From: Nitrospirota bacterium
GTDB lineage: Bacteria > Nitrospirota > Thermodesulfovibrionia > Thermodesulfovibrionales > JdFR-85
Assembly: GCA_013151495.1 (NCBI GenBank)
Contig: JAADIE010000079.1
Span: 1 to 45,044, forward strand
Direction of reading: 5' to 3'
DNA: 45,044 nt
This document shows positions 1 to 9,700 of this stretch, one piece after another. Under the pieces are notes generated by a model. The model was not told where the DNA came from. It ran no database searches and was given only the letters and a program-made list of their open reading frames with translations. The position numbers and the translations under genes were made by a program. The first letter of the stretch is position 1; every line of letters begins with the position of its first letter.

Positions 1-40
1 CTTAAAGATGTTCTTCATATCAAAATTTCAGACCTCAAGG

Positions 41-84
41 GTGTCCGCTTTTAAAGTTTAAAGTGTCCAATTTTAAAATTTAAC
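41..84. repeat. Two tandem 22-bp AT-rich repeats upstream of the first gene
   Basis: Two head-to-tail 22-bp units (41-62 and 63-84) each start with GTGTCC and continue with a TTTTAAA core; they agree at about 18 of 22 positions. The second copy ends 7 bp before an extended -10 element. The placement suggests an operator or UP-like element for the 140-1804 gene. They could equally be the scar of an insertion element end; nothing else of such an element is visible. Confidence 0.6.
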
Positions 85-91
85 TAACAGA

Positions 92-100
92 TGGTATAAT
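92..100 (+). promoter_or_regulatory. Extended -10 promoter for the first operon
   Basis: TGG followed by a perfect TATAAT at 95-100 forms an extended -10 element. The hexamer 17 bp upstream is a weak -35 (TTTAAA), as is usual for extended -10 promoters. Transcription would start near 107 and give a leader of about 33 nt before the TTG start at 140, with AGGGGAGG at 121-128 as ribosome binding site. Confidence 0.6.
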
Positions 101-139
101 ACCGAACATCCTTAAGAACAAGGGGAGGCCTGAGAGATA

Positions 140-1804
140 TTGAAAACAAAGGCGGTATTCATAGCTTTATTAATTGTTCTGCTGGCACCGGTTTGTGGGA
201 TTGCGGCAGAAAATCCCTTTATCAAGGTTACTGAACAGATAATCTCCTTCTTTAAACCCCTTGAAGGCGACATAACAACAAAATCTGACGGAGGTGTAAT
301 TATTAATCTCGGTACCCAGAAAGGTGTTAAAAAGGGTATGCGATTCAGGGTTTTTGAGCGCGGCGCACCCTTTTACCACCCGGTAACAGGTGAGTATATG
401 GGCAGAATTGAAAAATACCGGGGCACTATCGAGGTCGTAAACCCGGGAGTCCGGGAAAGCCTTTGCAGAATAACCAATGGTGATGCTCAGAAAGGAGACC
501 TTGTCCGAATATCCGGTGCTAAGAGAAGGATGCTCTTTTACCAGGATCGTTCAGTAGACTATTATGTAGGTGATACCCTTTACCAGGAACTCCGAAGAAC
601 AGAGCGGTTCGATCTGGTAGACGCCCCAATAGAAGATATACCTGATGAGAAGCTCCTGTCTTTAGCCGAAAAAGAGAAGGTGGAACTAATAGTGAAGTTA
701 CATGCCATACCTACAGAGGACGGTCAAAAAATACAGTTACAGGTCCTCTGGAGTGATGGAACGGTCTTTTACAAGGATAGTGTCAAGATTTCCAATCTTT
801 TTATAACAAGACTAAGGGCTGATCAGCAGTTTCTAAGTGGTGCTGGTGAGGAGGCCCTGCTAACTTACTCTCTGCCTTTTGGAGCAGAACATCTGCTGAC
901 AGGTGATGTGGATGGTGACAAAAAGCTGGATATAATAATGAGTAATGGTTACGAGATATTTGTTTACTCCTACGATGTAGATCTGCACTTTCTTTATCAG
1001 GCAAAAATGAATAAAGAGGAAAGCGCCCTGTGGTTAGACCTGATGGACATTGACAGGGATGGAAAAGATGAGGTGCTGGTCACATCAATCACAGACAATG
1101 AAGACAGGGTAACATCTTATGTATACAAGCTCCAGGATAATTCTCTGACGGAAATCTGGAAAACAAAAGGTTTTATCAGGGCCTATAACGGTATGCTCCT
1201 TTGGCAAGAGTTTTCTCCCTACCAGGGTTATGTTGGTCCTATTAAGGTCATAAAATATACAGATGGTGCTTTTGTGCCAGAAAAACAGCTGGAAGGACTT
1301 CCTCCGGGAATTAATATCTATAATTTTGTAAAAATAAATACCGATGCAGGTGATTACTTTGTCTATATCGATAAATACGATTACCTTGGTCTTATAAATC
1401 CAGATGGTCTTCTTATCTGGAGAAGCGATGATGACCTTGGAGGATTCCTCAGGGAGTTTGAAAAGAAGAAATACATTGAGATGGTTGAACAGGGTACATG
1501 GTATGTGCCTGACAGACTGATAATTAAAGGTAAAACTGTCATTACAATAAAACGAAACCCCGTGGCCAAAAAGGCCAGAGGGCTCGGTTTCAAGAGCTCC
1601 TCCGTAATAGCTTATGCCTTCAGAGGAACCGGTCTTGAGGAGTTCACTCTGGTTGGAGACATTTCAGGAAATATATACGATTACAGTACCTTTGATGACA
1701 AGATTGCTATAATTAGCAAGCCACCCCTTGGTATCAGGGCTAAAAATATTTTAAAAGGCCAGAATCCTTTTGTTATCTATTTACAGATATTCTCTATAAG
1801 ATAG
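140..1804 (+). CDS. Exported protein with FlgT-like and FG-GAP/VCBS-like repeats
   Basis: This 554-residue protein starts with a signal peptide (hydrophobic stretch at about residues 6-22, likely cleaved near Ala22-Ala23), so it is exported. Residues about 50-125 read like the FlgT C-terminal fold, with a GVIINLGTQKGVKKGMRF stretch. The second half holds FG-GAP/VCBS-like blades with acidic loops of the DVDGDKKLDI and DIDRDGKDEV type, which in such families bind calcium in a beta-propeller. The start is TTG at 140 after AGGGGAGG. It sits 15 nt upstream of uppS, where many bacteria have frr, and is probably co-transcribed with it. The function is unknown; a role in envelope or surface structure is only a guess. 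Confidence 0.75.
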   Translation: MKTKAVFIALLIVLLAPVCGIAAENPFIKVTEQIISFFKPLEGDITTKSDGGVIINLGTQKGVKKGMRFRVFERGAPFYHPVTGEYMGRIEKYRGTIEVVNPGVRESLCRITNGDAQKGDLVRISGAKRRMLFYQDRSVDYYVGDTLYQELRRTERFDLVDAPIEDIPDEKLLSLAEKEKVELIVKLHAIPTEDGQKIQLQVLWSDGTVFYKDSVKISNLFITRLRADQQFLSGAGEEALLTYSLPFGAEHLLTGDVDGDKKLDIIMSNGYEIFVYSYDVDLHFLYQAKMNKEESALWLDLMDIDRDGKDEVLVTSITDNEDRVTSYVYKLQDNSLTEIWKTKGFIRAYNGMLLWQEFSPYQGYVGPIKVIKYTDGAFVPEKQLEGLPPGINIYNFVKINTDAGDYFVYIDKYDYLGLINPDGLLIWRSDDDLGGFLREFEKKKYIEMVEQGTWYVPDRLIIKGKTVITIKRNPVAKKARGLGFKSSSVIAYAFRGTGLEEFTLVGDISGNIYDYSTFDDKIAIISKPPLGIRAKNILKGQNPFVIYLQIFSIR

Positions 1805-1819
1805 CAAGGAGGGAACACA

Positions 1820-2518
1820 GTGGACAGCCTACCAAGACATATCGGCGTGATAATGGATGGAAATGGAAGATGGGCAAAGCTCAGGGGGCTTAAAAGAATC
1901 GAAGGCCACAGACGGGGGGCTGAAAGGGCCAAGGATATCATTAGGGTATCCCTTGATATTGGTATAGAGGTGCTGACCCTTTATGCCTTCTCAATAGAAA
2001 ACTGGCAGCGCCCAGACGATGAGGTAAGCACTTTGATGGAGTTGCTCGAGGTGTATCTGTCGACCGAACTAATCGACCTCATTCAGGAGGGTATCCGTTT
2101 TCGAGTAATCGGAAACAAGGAAAAGCTTCCAGAACAAATCCAGCATATAATAAACCGTGCAGAAGAACTGACGAAAGACAACAACAAGCTCACCCTTGTG
2201 TTAGCACTCAGTTACAGCGGTAGAGACGAGATTCTTAGAGCAATTAGAAGGCTTCTTTCCAGTGGCGTAAGACCCGAGGAGATCAGTGAAAGCACCTTTG
2301 AAAACCACCTTGATACCGCAGGACTGCCACCTGTTGACCTGATAATACGAACCAGTGGAGAGATGCGAATAAGTAACTTCCTGCTCTGGCAGGGGGCTTA
2401 TGCAGAACTGTATTTCACAGAAACCCTGTGGCCCGACTTCACAAAGGATGAGTTTCTGCTTGCCATACAGGATTATCAGAGAAGGGAAAGGAGATTCGGG
2501 ACGGTTCTGTCCACTTAG
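1820..2518 (+). CDS. uppS: Isoprenyl transferase (undecaprenyl diphosphate synthase)
   Basis: A cis-prenyltransferase of 232 residues that condenses isopentenyl diphosphate units onto farnesyl diphosphate to make the C55 carrier lipid for peptidoglycan and O-antigen. The signature HIGVIMDGNGRWA near residues 7-19 includes the catalytic Asp13. The RTSGEMRISNFLLWQ region near residue 177 carries the pyrophosphate-binding Arg and Ser residues. The start is GTG at 1820, preceded by AAGGAGGG. It lies between the exported FG-GAP-like gene and cdsA, 3 nt from the latter, and is followed by dxr, so isoprenoid precursor supply and carrier lipid synthesis share a transcript. Its length is normal for the family. 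Confidence 0.96.
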   Translation: MDSLPRHIGVIMDGNGRWAKLRGLKRIEGHRRGAERAKDIIRVSLDIGIEVLTLYAFSIENWQRPDDEVSTLMELLEVYLSTELIDLIQEGIRFRVIGNKEKLPEQIQHIINRAEELTKDNNKLTLVLALSYSGRDEILRAIRRLLSSGVRPEEISESTFENHLDTAGLPPVDLIIRTSGEMRISNFLLWQGAYAELYFTETLWPDFTKDEFLLAIQDYQRRERRFGTVLST

Positions 2519-2521
2519 GCC

Positions 2522-3310
2522 ATGTCTATGAGAAAGCGTGAAATTGTAGCGGCTATTCTGCTCCCCCTACTATATCTCTATATAATGAAATTACCACCAG
2601 CGTATTTTCTTGGCCTACTTGCCCTTGCCTGCACCATGGCCCAATCCGAATTTTATAAAATGTATGCCCTGTCAGGAGGCTTGAGGATCTTTGGACTTGC
2701 CTATGGGCTCTTCTTTCTTTATATTGCCTATCTGGGCATACTCAATATCATGTATGTAATCGCCTTTTTTCTTCTTACTTTGGTAGTAAGGCTCTTTTCA
2801 TCAAAACACAGCCCTGAAAATGCCTTACAGGATATTGCCCCTGCCGTGATAGGTTTCCTGTATATCCCCTTTGTACTCAGTCTTTTAATTTACATAAGAG
2901 AGGCAGGGCCTGGCTGGGTTATCTATACTGGTGTGGTGGTATGGGCATCAGACAGCTGTGCCTACTACACAGGTAAAAATCTTGGCAAAAATAAACTGTA
3001 TCCCTCCATGAGCCCCAAAAAGACCTGGGAAGGGGCTATTGGTTCTGTTATAGGCGGGGGGATATTTTCCATTTTATTGAAGTTTTTATTGCTACCCGAA
3101 CTTGCCTCTACACATTCCCTGATACTGGGGCTAATACTTGGTGCGGTAGCTGTGGTTGGTGATCTTTCTGAATCCATGTTTAAAAGGGATGCAGGGGTAA
3201 AAGACTCAAGCGAGCTACTTCCAGGGCATGGTGGAATTTTAGATAAACTTGATGGAATAATATTTGCGACCCCTGTAGTGGCACTTTATCTGAGGTATTT
3301 TCTTCGATGA
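2522..3310 (+). CDS. cdsA: Phosphatidate cytidylyltransferase
   Basis: CDP-diglyceride synthase of 262 residues, making CDP-diacylglycerol from phosphatidate and CTP, the branch point for anionic and zwitterionic phospholipids. It is an integral membrane protein with about seven or eight hydrophobic segments. The C-terminal signature is present: SMFKRDAGVKDSSELLPGHG followed by GILDKLDG. The family usually has DRxD there, so Lys replaces Arg. The start is ATG at 2522; a second in-frame ATG at 2528 is also possible. It overlaps dxr by 4 nt (ATGA), which suggests translational coupling. Confidence 0.95.
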   Translation: MSMRKREIVAAILLPLLYLYIMKLPPAYFLGLLALACTMAQSEFYKMYALSGGLRIFGLAYGLFFLYIAYLGILNIMYVIAFFLLTLVVRLFSSKHSPENALQDIAPAVIGFLYIPFVLSLLIYIREAGPGWVIYTGVVVWASDSCAYYTGKNLGKNKLYPSMSPKKTWEGAIGSVIGGGIFSILLKFLLLPELASTHSLILGLILGAVAVVGDLSESMFKRDAGVKDSSELLPGHGGILDKLDGIIFATPVVALYLRYFLR

Positions 3311-4449
3311 AAAAACTTTCCATACTCGGCTCAACTGGCTCTATCGGACAGGCTACCCTTGATGTGGTGAGGAGACATCCTCAGCGATTCAGGGTTGTTG
3401 CCCTTGCAGCAGGTTCTAATGTGGAGTTAATGGCCCGGCAGATCAAGGAGTTCAGGCCAGAGCTTGTTACTCTCTCTGATGAAGATGCTGCCCAAAGGCT
3501 GAAAGAACGATTCAGAGAGTTAACGGTACTCTCCGGTGCCGAAGGCCTTATTAAGGTAGCGAAATACGATGAGGCTGATTTTGTGCTCTCTGCCATATCC
3601 GGCTCATCCGGACTTGTTCCCACCTACGAGGCTGTTAAGGCAGGCAAAACCATAGGACTTGCCAACAAGGAGACCCTTGTACTCGCAGGAGAGCTTATAA
3701 AGCGCCTTGCACGGGCACCTATAATCCCTGTCGATAGTGAACACAGTGCACTTTTTCAATGCCTTCAGGGGCACCGAAGGGAAAACATTCGTCGACTCAT
3801 TCTTACTGCCTCTGGGGGCCCTTTCAGGGGCATGAAAAAAGAGCAACTAAAGCATGTAACCGGACAGGATGCCCTAAAACACCCCACCTGGCAGATGGGT
3901 AAAAAGATTACCATTGACTCGGCAACCCTGATGAACAAGGGGCTGGAGGTCATCGAGGCACATCACCTATTTGAATTCCCTCCAGAAAACATAGATGTGG
4001 TAATACATCATCAAAGCATCGTGCATAGTTTTGTAGAGTTTATTGATGGCTCAATGCTTGCCCAGCTCTCGCTGCCAGACATGCGAGGGCCCATCGCCTA
4101 TGCCCTTTCCTACCCTGAGCGTCTCGAAGACATACTCAAGCCCTGTAACCTGCCAGAGTTAAAAACCCTCAGCTTTGAGGCCCCGGATCTGGAAACTTTT
4201 AGATGCCTTACGCTTTGTTACAGGGCACTCAAGATGGGTGGAACGGCACCGGTTGTACTAAATGCTGCAGATGAGATGGCAGTAGAGGCCTTCCTTGCCG
4301 GCCATATAAGTTTTATTGATATCCCTGTTATAATAGAAGAGGTGCTCAATCAGCATAAGGTCAGTCAAATTCAGGATATCGATGATGTGCTGAAGGCTGA
4401 TCAGTGGGCCCGAAAAAAATTTAATGAAATCCTGGAGGCAATGAATTGA
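3307..4449 (+). CDS. dxr: 1-deoxy-D-xylulose 5-phosphate reductoisomerase
   Basis: Second enzyme of the MEP isoprenoid pathway, converting DXP to 2-C-methyl-D-erythritol 4-phosphate with NADPH and a divalent metal. At 380 residues it has normal length. The N-terminal nucleotide-binding loop GSTGSIG is at about residues 8-14. The metal site VDSEHSALFQCL lies near 140-151, and NKGLEVIEAHHLF provides the second metal and substrate residues. It overlaps cdsA at its start (ATGA) and rseP at its end. Another MEP-pathway gene, ispH, occurs in this window at 34740-35570, so the organism uses the MEP route. Confidence 0.97.
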   Translation: MKKLSILGSTGSIGQATLDVVRRHPQRFRVVALAAGSNVELMARQIKEFRPELVTLSDEDAAQRLKERFRELTVLSGAEGLIKVAKYDEADFVLSAISGSSGLVPTYEAVKAGKTIGLANKETLVLAGELIKRLARAPIIPVDSEHSALFQCLQGHRRENIRRLILTASGGPFRGMKKEQLKHVTGQDALKHPTWQMGKKITIDSATLMNKGLEVIEAHHLFEFPPENIDVVIHHQSIVHSFVEFIDGSMLAQLSLPDMRGPIAYALSYPERLEDILKPCNLPELKTLSFEAPDLETFRCLTLCYRALKMGGTAPVVLNAADEMAVEAFLAGHISFIDIPVIIEEVLNQHKVSQIQDIDDVLKADQWARKKFNEILEAMN

Positions 4450-5534
4450 CAATAATATCCGCCCTGATTTTGCTGGGCATACTTATATTTGTACATGAAC
4501 TGGGACATTTTCTTGTAGCAAAACTATCAGGCGTTAAGGTTCTGAAGTTTTCTCTTGGTTTTGGACCAAAAATAATAGGAAAAAGGATCGGCGAAACAGA
4601 GTATCTGATCTCTGCCCTTCCGCTTGGAGGCTATGTTAAGATGCTCGGTGAAGAGCCCGAGGAAGAGCTTCCACCTGAGGAGGCAGACAGGGCCTTTAAT
4701 CGTCAATCTGTTTTTAAAAGGGCTCTAATAGTATTTGCAGGGCCACTGTTCAATATCCTCTTAACCTTTTTCATCTTTGCCACCATGCTTGGTGTGGGCC
4801 TGCCAATTAATATTCCGGTAATCAAACATCTGAAACCGGTGATTGATGCAGTTGAACCTGGATATCCGGCTGAAAAGGCAGGGCTTAAACCCGGCGATAT
4901 TATCAAAGAGATAAATGGTCGTCCAATAGACACATGGTTCGATATGGTAAGCATTGTAGCTAAGAGTCCAGATAAGGAGCTTTTGTTCAGGGTTCAGCGA
5001 GGTGATAAAGTATTCACTGTAAGTATAACTCCTCAACGAGTAGAGGAAAAAGGACCCGAGGGTGAGAAAATCATCCTGGGCAGAATTGGTGTGCGAAAGA
5101 CTGGGGGTAGTTTTTTTGAAACAATAAAAGCAGAAAGCCTTATAGAGGCACCAATAAAAGGGGCCTACGCAACCTACAGGATGGGTCTGTTTATTGTGGA
5201 TTCTATAAGAATGCTTCTGATAGGGGAGGTCTCACTTAAAAACCTTGGAGGACCCGTAACTATACTTAAAGAGTCTGGTAAGGCTGCATCTGCCGGGCTT
5301 CTGCCCTATCTGATGTTTATGGCTCTGCTTAGTGTTAATCTGGGAATATTAAATCTTTTACCTATACCAATTCTTGATGGTGGGCATCTCCTTTTGTTTT
5401 CCGTTGAGGCAATAAAGGGCAGACCCCTTAATGAACGCACAGTGGTAATCGTCCAGAAAATCGGCTATGCCATACTTATTGTACTGATGGGCTTTGCCCT
5501 GTATAATGATATTCTGAGAATTTTTACTGACTAA
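4446..5534 (+). CDS. rseP: RseP-type site-2 zinc metalloprotease
   Basis: Membrane-embedded intramembrane protease of 362 residues. The zinc-binding HELGH is at residues 17-21 in the first membrane segment. A single PDZ-like region lies around residues 120-205 and the PIPILDGGH motif in the C-terminal membrane segments supplies the third zinc ligand. E. coli RseP has two PDZ domains; one PDZ and about 360 residues is the common form outside Gammaproteobacteria. It would release anti-sigma factors or clear signal peptide remnants. The start is TTG at 4446, overlapping the dxr stop by 4 nt. The cdsA-dxr-rseP order is widely conserved. Confidence 0.94.
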   Translation: MTIISALILLGILIFVHELGHFLVAKLSGVKVLKFSLGFGPKIIGKRIGETEYLISALPLGGYVKMLGEEPEEELPPEEADRAFNRQSVFKRALIVFAGPLFNILLTFFIFATMLGVGLPINIPVIKHLKPVIDAVEPGYPAEKAGLKPGDIIKEINGRPIDTWFDMVSIVAKSPDKELLFRVQRGDKVFTVSITPQRVEEKGPEGEKIILGRIGVRKTGGSFFETIKAESLIEAPIKGAYATYRMGLFIVDSIRMLLIGEVSLKNLGGPVTILKESGKAASAGLLPYLMFMALLSVNLGILNLLPIPILDGGHLLLFSVEAIKGRPLNERTVVIVQKIGYAILIVLMGFALYNDILRIFTD

Positions 5535-5544
5535 TTTCCAGAAA

Positions 5545-5904
5545 GTGAACTCCTGTAACGACAGCCTTGATACCTTAAAAGAAATACTTAAAAACTTCGC
5601 CAGAGAAAGGGACTGGGAGCAGTTTCATTCTCCCAAGAACCTTTCTATGGCCCTGATTGTGGAGGCTGCTGAACTCTGTGAACACTTCCAGTGGTTAACC
5701 GAACAGGAAAGCTTGAACCTTGGCCAGGAAAAACTGGCCAGAGTGAGTGAGGAACTGGCAGATATACTCATTTACCTGATACGCCTTGCCGACCGTTTGG
5801 GTATCGATCTGATAAAGGAAACCTACAAAAAGATCGAGATTAACGAACAAAAATACCCTGCCCAGAAGGTAAAAGGCAGGGCAAACAAATATACCGAGTA
5901 TTAG
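5545..5904 (+). CDS. MazG-like nucleotide pyrophosphohydrolase
   Basis: Small all-alpha NTP pyrophosphohydrolase of 119 residues, of the MazG/RS21-C6 type. The metal-binding helices are visible as EAAELCEHFQW (about residues 35-45) and SEELADILIYL (about 68-78), i.e. an ExxE followed by an ExxD motif. Relatives hydrolyse dCTP or other non-canonical nucleotides to the monophosphate and clean the nucleotide pool. The start is GTG at 5545, 10 nt after rseP, with a weak GAAAG upstream. It ends 3 nt before the YbgC gene. The exact substrate cannot be read from the sequence. Confidence 0.85.
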   Translation: MNSCNDSLDTLKEILKNFARERDWEQFHSPKNLSMALIVEAAELCEHFQWLTEQESLNLGQEKLARVSEELADILIYLIRLADRLGIDLIKETYKKIEINEQKYPAQKVKGRANKYTEY

Positions 5905-5907
5905 ATT

Positions 5908-6354
5908 ATGAAGATACATGAGCTTGATGTAAAAATATATTATGAAGACACTGATTGTGCAGGTGTAGTCTATTATGCAAACTATCTAAAATACTTCGAA
6001 CGGGCCAGGACAGAGATGTTCGAATCTACCTGTAAGCCCCTTACAAAACTGATGGAAGAGGGTATCCAGTTTGTGGTTGCCGAGGCAGCTCTTAAATACC
6101 ACAGGCCGGGTCGGTACGCTGATCGTCTAACAATACAGTCCTGGATCCAGGAGTTCGGCCATGTAACCATTGTTTTTGGTCACAGGGTGTTAAGGAAAGA
6201 GACCTCAGAGGTACTGGTTACAGGGCAGGTAAAGATTGCCTCGGTTTCAGACAACCTACGGCCAGTGAGGCTGCCTCCGGAAATTAAGGAGGCAATGAGC
6301 ATATTTGTAAACGATGAAGATAAAGGACTGGCAGACACTAAAAGAGATAATTAA
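5908..6354 (+). CDS. ybgC: YbgC-type acyl-CoA thioesterase (hot-dog fold)
   Basis: A 148-residue 4-hydroxybenzoyl-CoA-thioesterase-like protein. The family signature [20 protein letters not shown] is at about residues 11-30, with Asp16 as the expected catalytic residue. In Proteobacteria YbgC sits beside the Tol-Pal genes; here tol genes are absent and it is placed between a MazG-like gene and rfaE2. It hydrolyses short-chain or phospholipid-linked acyl-CoA thioesters in its relatives. Its 3' end overlaps rfaE2 by 41 nt in another frame. Confidence 0.9.
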   Translation: MKIHELDVKIYYEDTDCAGVVYYANYLKYFERARTEMFESTCKPLTKLMEEGIQFVVAEAALKYHRPGRYADRLTIQSWIQEFGHVTIVFGHRVLRKETSEVLVTGQVKIASVSDNLRPVRLPPEIKEAMSIFVNDEDKGLADTKRDN

Positions 6355-6772
6355 AGGGCTTAAGGCCAGAGGAAAGCGGGTGGTATTTACAAACGGATGC
6401 TTCGACATCCTACATGCAGGCCATGTAGCCTACCTCAGACAGGCCCGCTCCCTTGGTGATGTGCTTGTGGTAGGGATCAACTCTGATGAATCGGTAAGCA
6501 GACTCAAGCCCCTCAGACCAATTGTGCCCTTGAGTGAACGGTTGGAGGTACTTTCTGCCCTGGAGATGGTAGACTATCTTGTCGTCTTTGAAGATGATAC
6601 ACCCTATGAACTCATAAAGACCATTGAGCCAGATGTGCTTGTAAAGGGTGGCGACTGGAAGGTAGAGGATATTATTGGATCAGACCTCGTTAAGGAGACC
6701 TACAGCCTGCCCTACCGCCAGGGGCTTTCAACCACTGAGATTATAAACCGCATAATCAAAAGGTACTGTTGA
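6314..6772 (+). CDS. rfaE2: D-glycero-beta-D-manno-heptose 1-phosphate adenylyltransferase
   Basis: Stand-alone nucleotidyltransferase of 152 residues, equivalent to the C-terminal domain of HldE. It makes ADP-heptose for the inner core of lipopolysaccharide. The nucleotidyltransferase motif [12 protein letters not shown] is at about residues 26-37 and the downstream signature [10 protein letters not shown] near the C-terminus. The kinase domain is missing, so the kinase must be encoded elsewhere. The gene begins inside ybgC (41-nt overlap), which argues for coupled translation. It is good evidence for an outer membrane with heptose-containing LPS. Confidence 0.93.
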   Translation: MKIKDWQTLKEIIKGLKARGKRVVFTNGCFDILHAGHVAYLRQARSLGDVLVVGINSDESVSRLKPLRPIVPLSERLEVLSALEMVDYLVVFEDDTPYELIKTIEPDVLVKGGDWKVEDIIGSDLVKETYSLPYRQGLSTTEIINRIIKRYC

Positions 6773-6792
6773 TTCTTTAATACTGTTCTGCC

Positions 6793-9700
6793 ATGAAAAT
6801 ACTAAATTCCGAGTCCCTCCAGGCAAAGATTTCCCGGATCTCTGAAAGCCTGATCCACAAAAAAGAACACCTAAATGTGTACAACCTTACGGGTTCTGCC
6901 AGGGCGCTTTTTATTGCCCTGCTTTCAGAGAAAGTCACTGAAAGGGTCGTAGTGGTTGTTACAAAAAGCGAAAGACAGGCAAGGGAACTCCTCCAGGACA
7001 TCCAGTTTTACAGAACAGCCTTAGGGTTAAAAAGCAAAAAAGAACTGTTCTATCTTCCCGAGGGAGACGAGCCCTCTGCCCTTGGCATAAGATTGAAAAA
7101 CCTCTATGAAGCAAAAGAGGGCGATCTTGTGGTGCTAACAATAAAGACTCTCCTTATGGAGACTTACACCCGTGAGGAACTCTCTGAGCGGGTAATTAGC
7201 CTGTATCCCTCTTTAGAGGTATCAAGGCCCGAGCTGGTTGAGGCCCTTCAAAAGGCTGGCTACAGGAGAGTCTCGGTGGTTGCAGAGCCAGGGGGCTTTT
7301 CTTACCGCCGATGGATTATAGATGTATTCCCTGCAAACCAGTCCTCTCCTGTAAGGATAGAATTTTTCGGAGATACAATAGATTCCATCAAGGCCTTTGA
7401 TATCGAAAGTCAGGTCTCTACTGAAGAGCTTAAAAGTGTAGAGATATATCCGGCAATTAACAAAGACCAGGGGCAACAGATAGGCACATATTTTACAGAC
7501 AATGGTGTATTTATAAACCTCCTGATTGAAGAACCCCTTCCAGAGGATTACCCAGGTCTTCAGGTACATGAGCTAAGGATTGACTCAGGGGACGCTTTAA
7601 ATATGCCCGTGAAGAGTATAGAGGGGCTTGGAATAAGCTGGCGCGAACGAAAGGAACTTAACGATATTGGAAAAAAGACAAAGGATTTGATAAAAGACCA
7701 TCAGGTGGTATTTGTTGCCCTTACGCCCTCTCAGGCAGACCGAATAAAGGAGATACTCCTTGAAGCCGATATCATAGCCCCTGTTATACCAGCTGAGAAG
7801 CTCCCATTCTATGATGGCAAAGTGGCCATAACCACCGGGACCCTCTCTGAGGGGCTTCAGTTAGATGGCCTTGTGTTTGTAACCAGCACTGATCTTTTCG
7901 GTAAAGGTCCTGAGTACAAAACCACCAGGGTAACGGGACTCCGTAAGATACTGGAAAGGCTTGATGAGATAGAACCAGGTGACTATGTGGTCCATAAGAA
8001 GCACGGCATAGGCATCTTTCGGGGGCTAAAACTGATGGGGCCCAAGGAGTCGGAATCCGAGGTGGTTGAGATTGAGTATGCAGGTGGTACAAGAATCTAT
8101 CTGCCGGTACAGAGTATCTCTCTTATCCATAAATATAGGGCAGAGGAAGGAGCAGTACCCACTCTTGACCGGCCGGGTAGCCGTTCCTGGCAGCGAAAGA
8201 AAAGCCGGATACAAAAACGTATCCATGAAATGGCAAAAAAACTCGTCCGTCTTTATGCCCACAGAGAGGTTGTAAAGGGTTTTGCCTTCAGCCCTGAAAC
8301 CGAGCTTCACCGGGAGTTTGAATCCTTCTTCCCCTTCGAACTCACCCCGGATCAGGCACGCACCTGGGAAGAGGTCAAAAAGGATATGGAGTCTCAAAGG
8401 CCAATGGACAGGCTTGTCTGTGGTGATGTAGGCTTTGGCAAGACCGAGATAGCCATGCGTGCTGCCTTCAAGGCAGTCTACGACGGAAAACAGGTCGCAG
8501 TGCTTGTGCCAACCACCCTGCTTTGCGAGCAGCACTATCGTACATTCTCGGCACGGTTTTCTGCTTTCCCAGTAAGGGTTGATTATCTAAGCCGATTTAA
8601 GACCCCCTCAGAGGTCCGTAATACCCTTAAGGCCCTGAAGGAAGGTGAAATAGATATAATTATTGGAACCCATGCACTCTTAGGCAAAAGGGTTGAGTTT
8701 TTTGACCTGGGCCTTCTGATAGTGGATGAAGAGCATCGTTTCGGAGTAACCCATAAAGAAAGGATCAAGGAACTCAAAAAAAGGATCGATTGTCTCACAC
8801 TCAGTGCAACCCCAATACCAAGAACCCTTGAAATGTCTCTATCTGGCATCAGGGACATGTCGCTCATAGAGACCCCTCCTGAGGAGAGAATAGCCGTAAA
8901 GGGCATCGTTACCGTCTTTAATGAGCAGGTTATAACCGATGCCATCCGTCAGGAACTAAGCCGTGGCGGACAGGTCTTTTTTGTACACAACAGGGTAAAA
9001 GAACTTCCCTATTATGAAAGGCTTTTAAAAAGGGTAGCACCTGGTGCAAGGATCGCCACAGCCCACGGTCAAATGCCAAAGGGAGAGCTCGAAAAGGTAA
9101 TGCACAGATTTGTAAACAGAGAAATAGATATACTGCTTTGTACATCTATAATTGGCTCAGGACTGGATCTTCCCTCGGTAAACACCATAATCATAAACAG
9201 GGCAGACATGATGGGGCTTGCAGAGCTTTACCAGCTAAAGGGTCGTGTTGGCAGGGGCTCGGAGGCAGCCTATGCTTACTTCCTGATCCCCCCTGTTAAT
9301 TCCCTGACCGAAGAGGCCCGACGCCGAATAAAGGCCATAGAGGAACTCAATTATCTCGGAGCAGGCCTGAGAGTGGCCATGAGAGACCTTGAGATACGGG
9401 GTGCAGGTAACCTCTTAGGAAAAGAACAGTCTGGACATATCCATGAGATCGGGCTCGACCTGTACCTGGAGATGCTAAGCAAGGAGATATCAGAGCTTAA
9501 AGGCATGCCCCAGGAGGAGGAAGTTGAACCAGTCATTGATGTCAATGTGCCTGCCTACATACCAGAGGATTATGTGGAAGACACCGGCACAAGACTGTCA
9601 ATTTATCGACGTCTCAGCCTCTCAAGGTCTGACAAAGATATTTCTGAGATGGAACATGAGCTGAAAGACCGCTTCGGAGAGCCACCCAGGGAGGTAAAAA

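Noticed and set aside
41-84. End of an insertion sequence
   Set aside because: The GTGTCC repeats are direct, not inverted, and no transposase fragment is visible in the first 140 bases; it cannot be excluded outside the window.
8026-8535. 169-residue open frame on the minus strand inside mfd
   Set aside because: It is an antisense shadow of the helicase core of mfd, with no recognisable domain.
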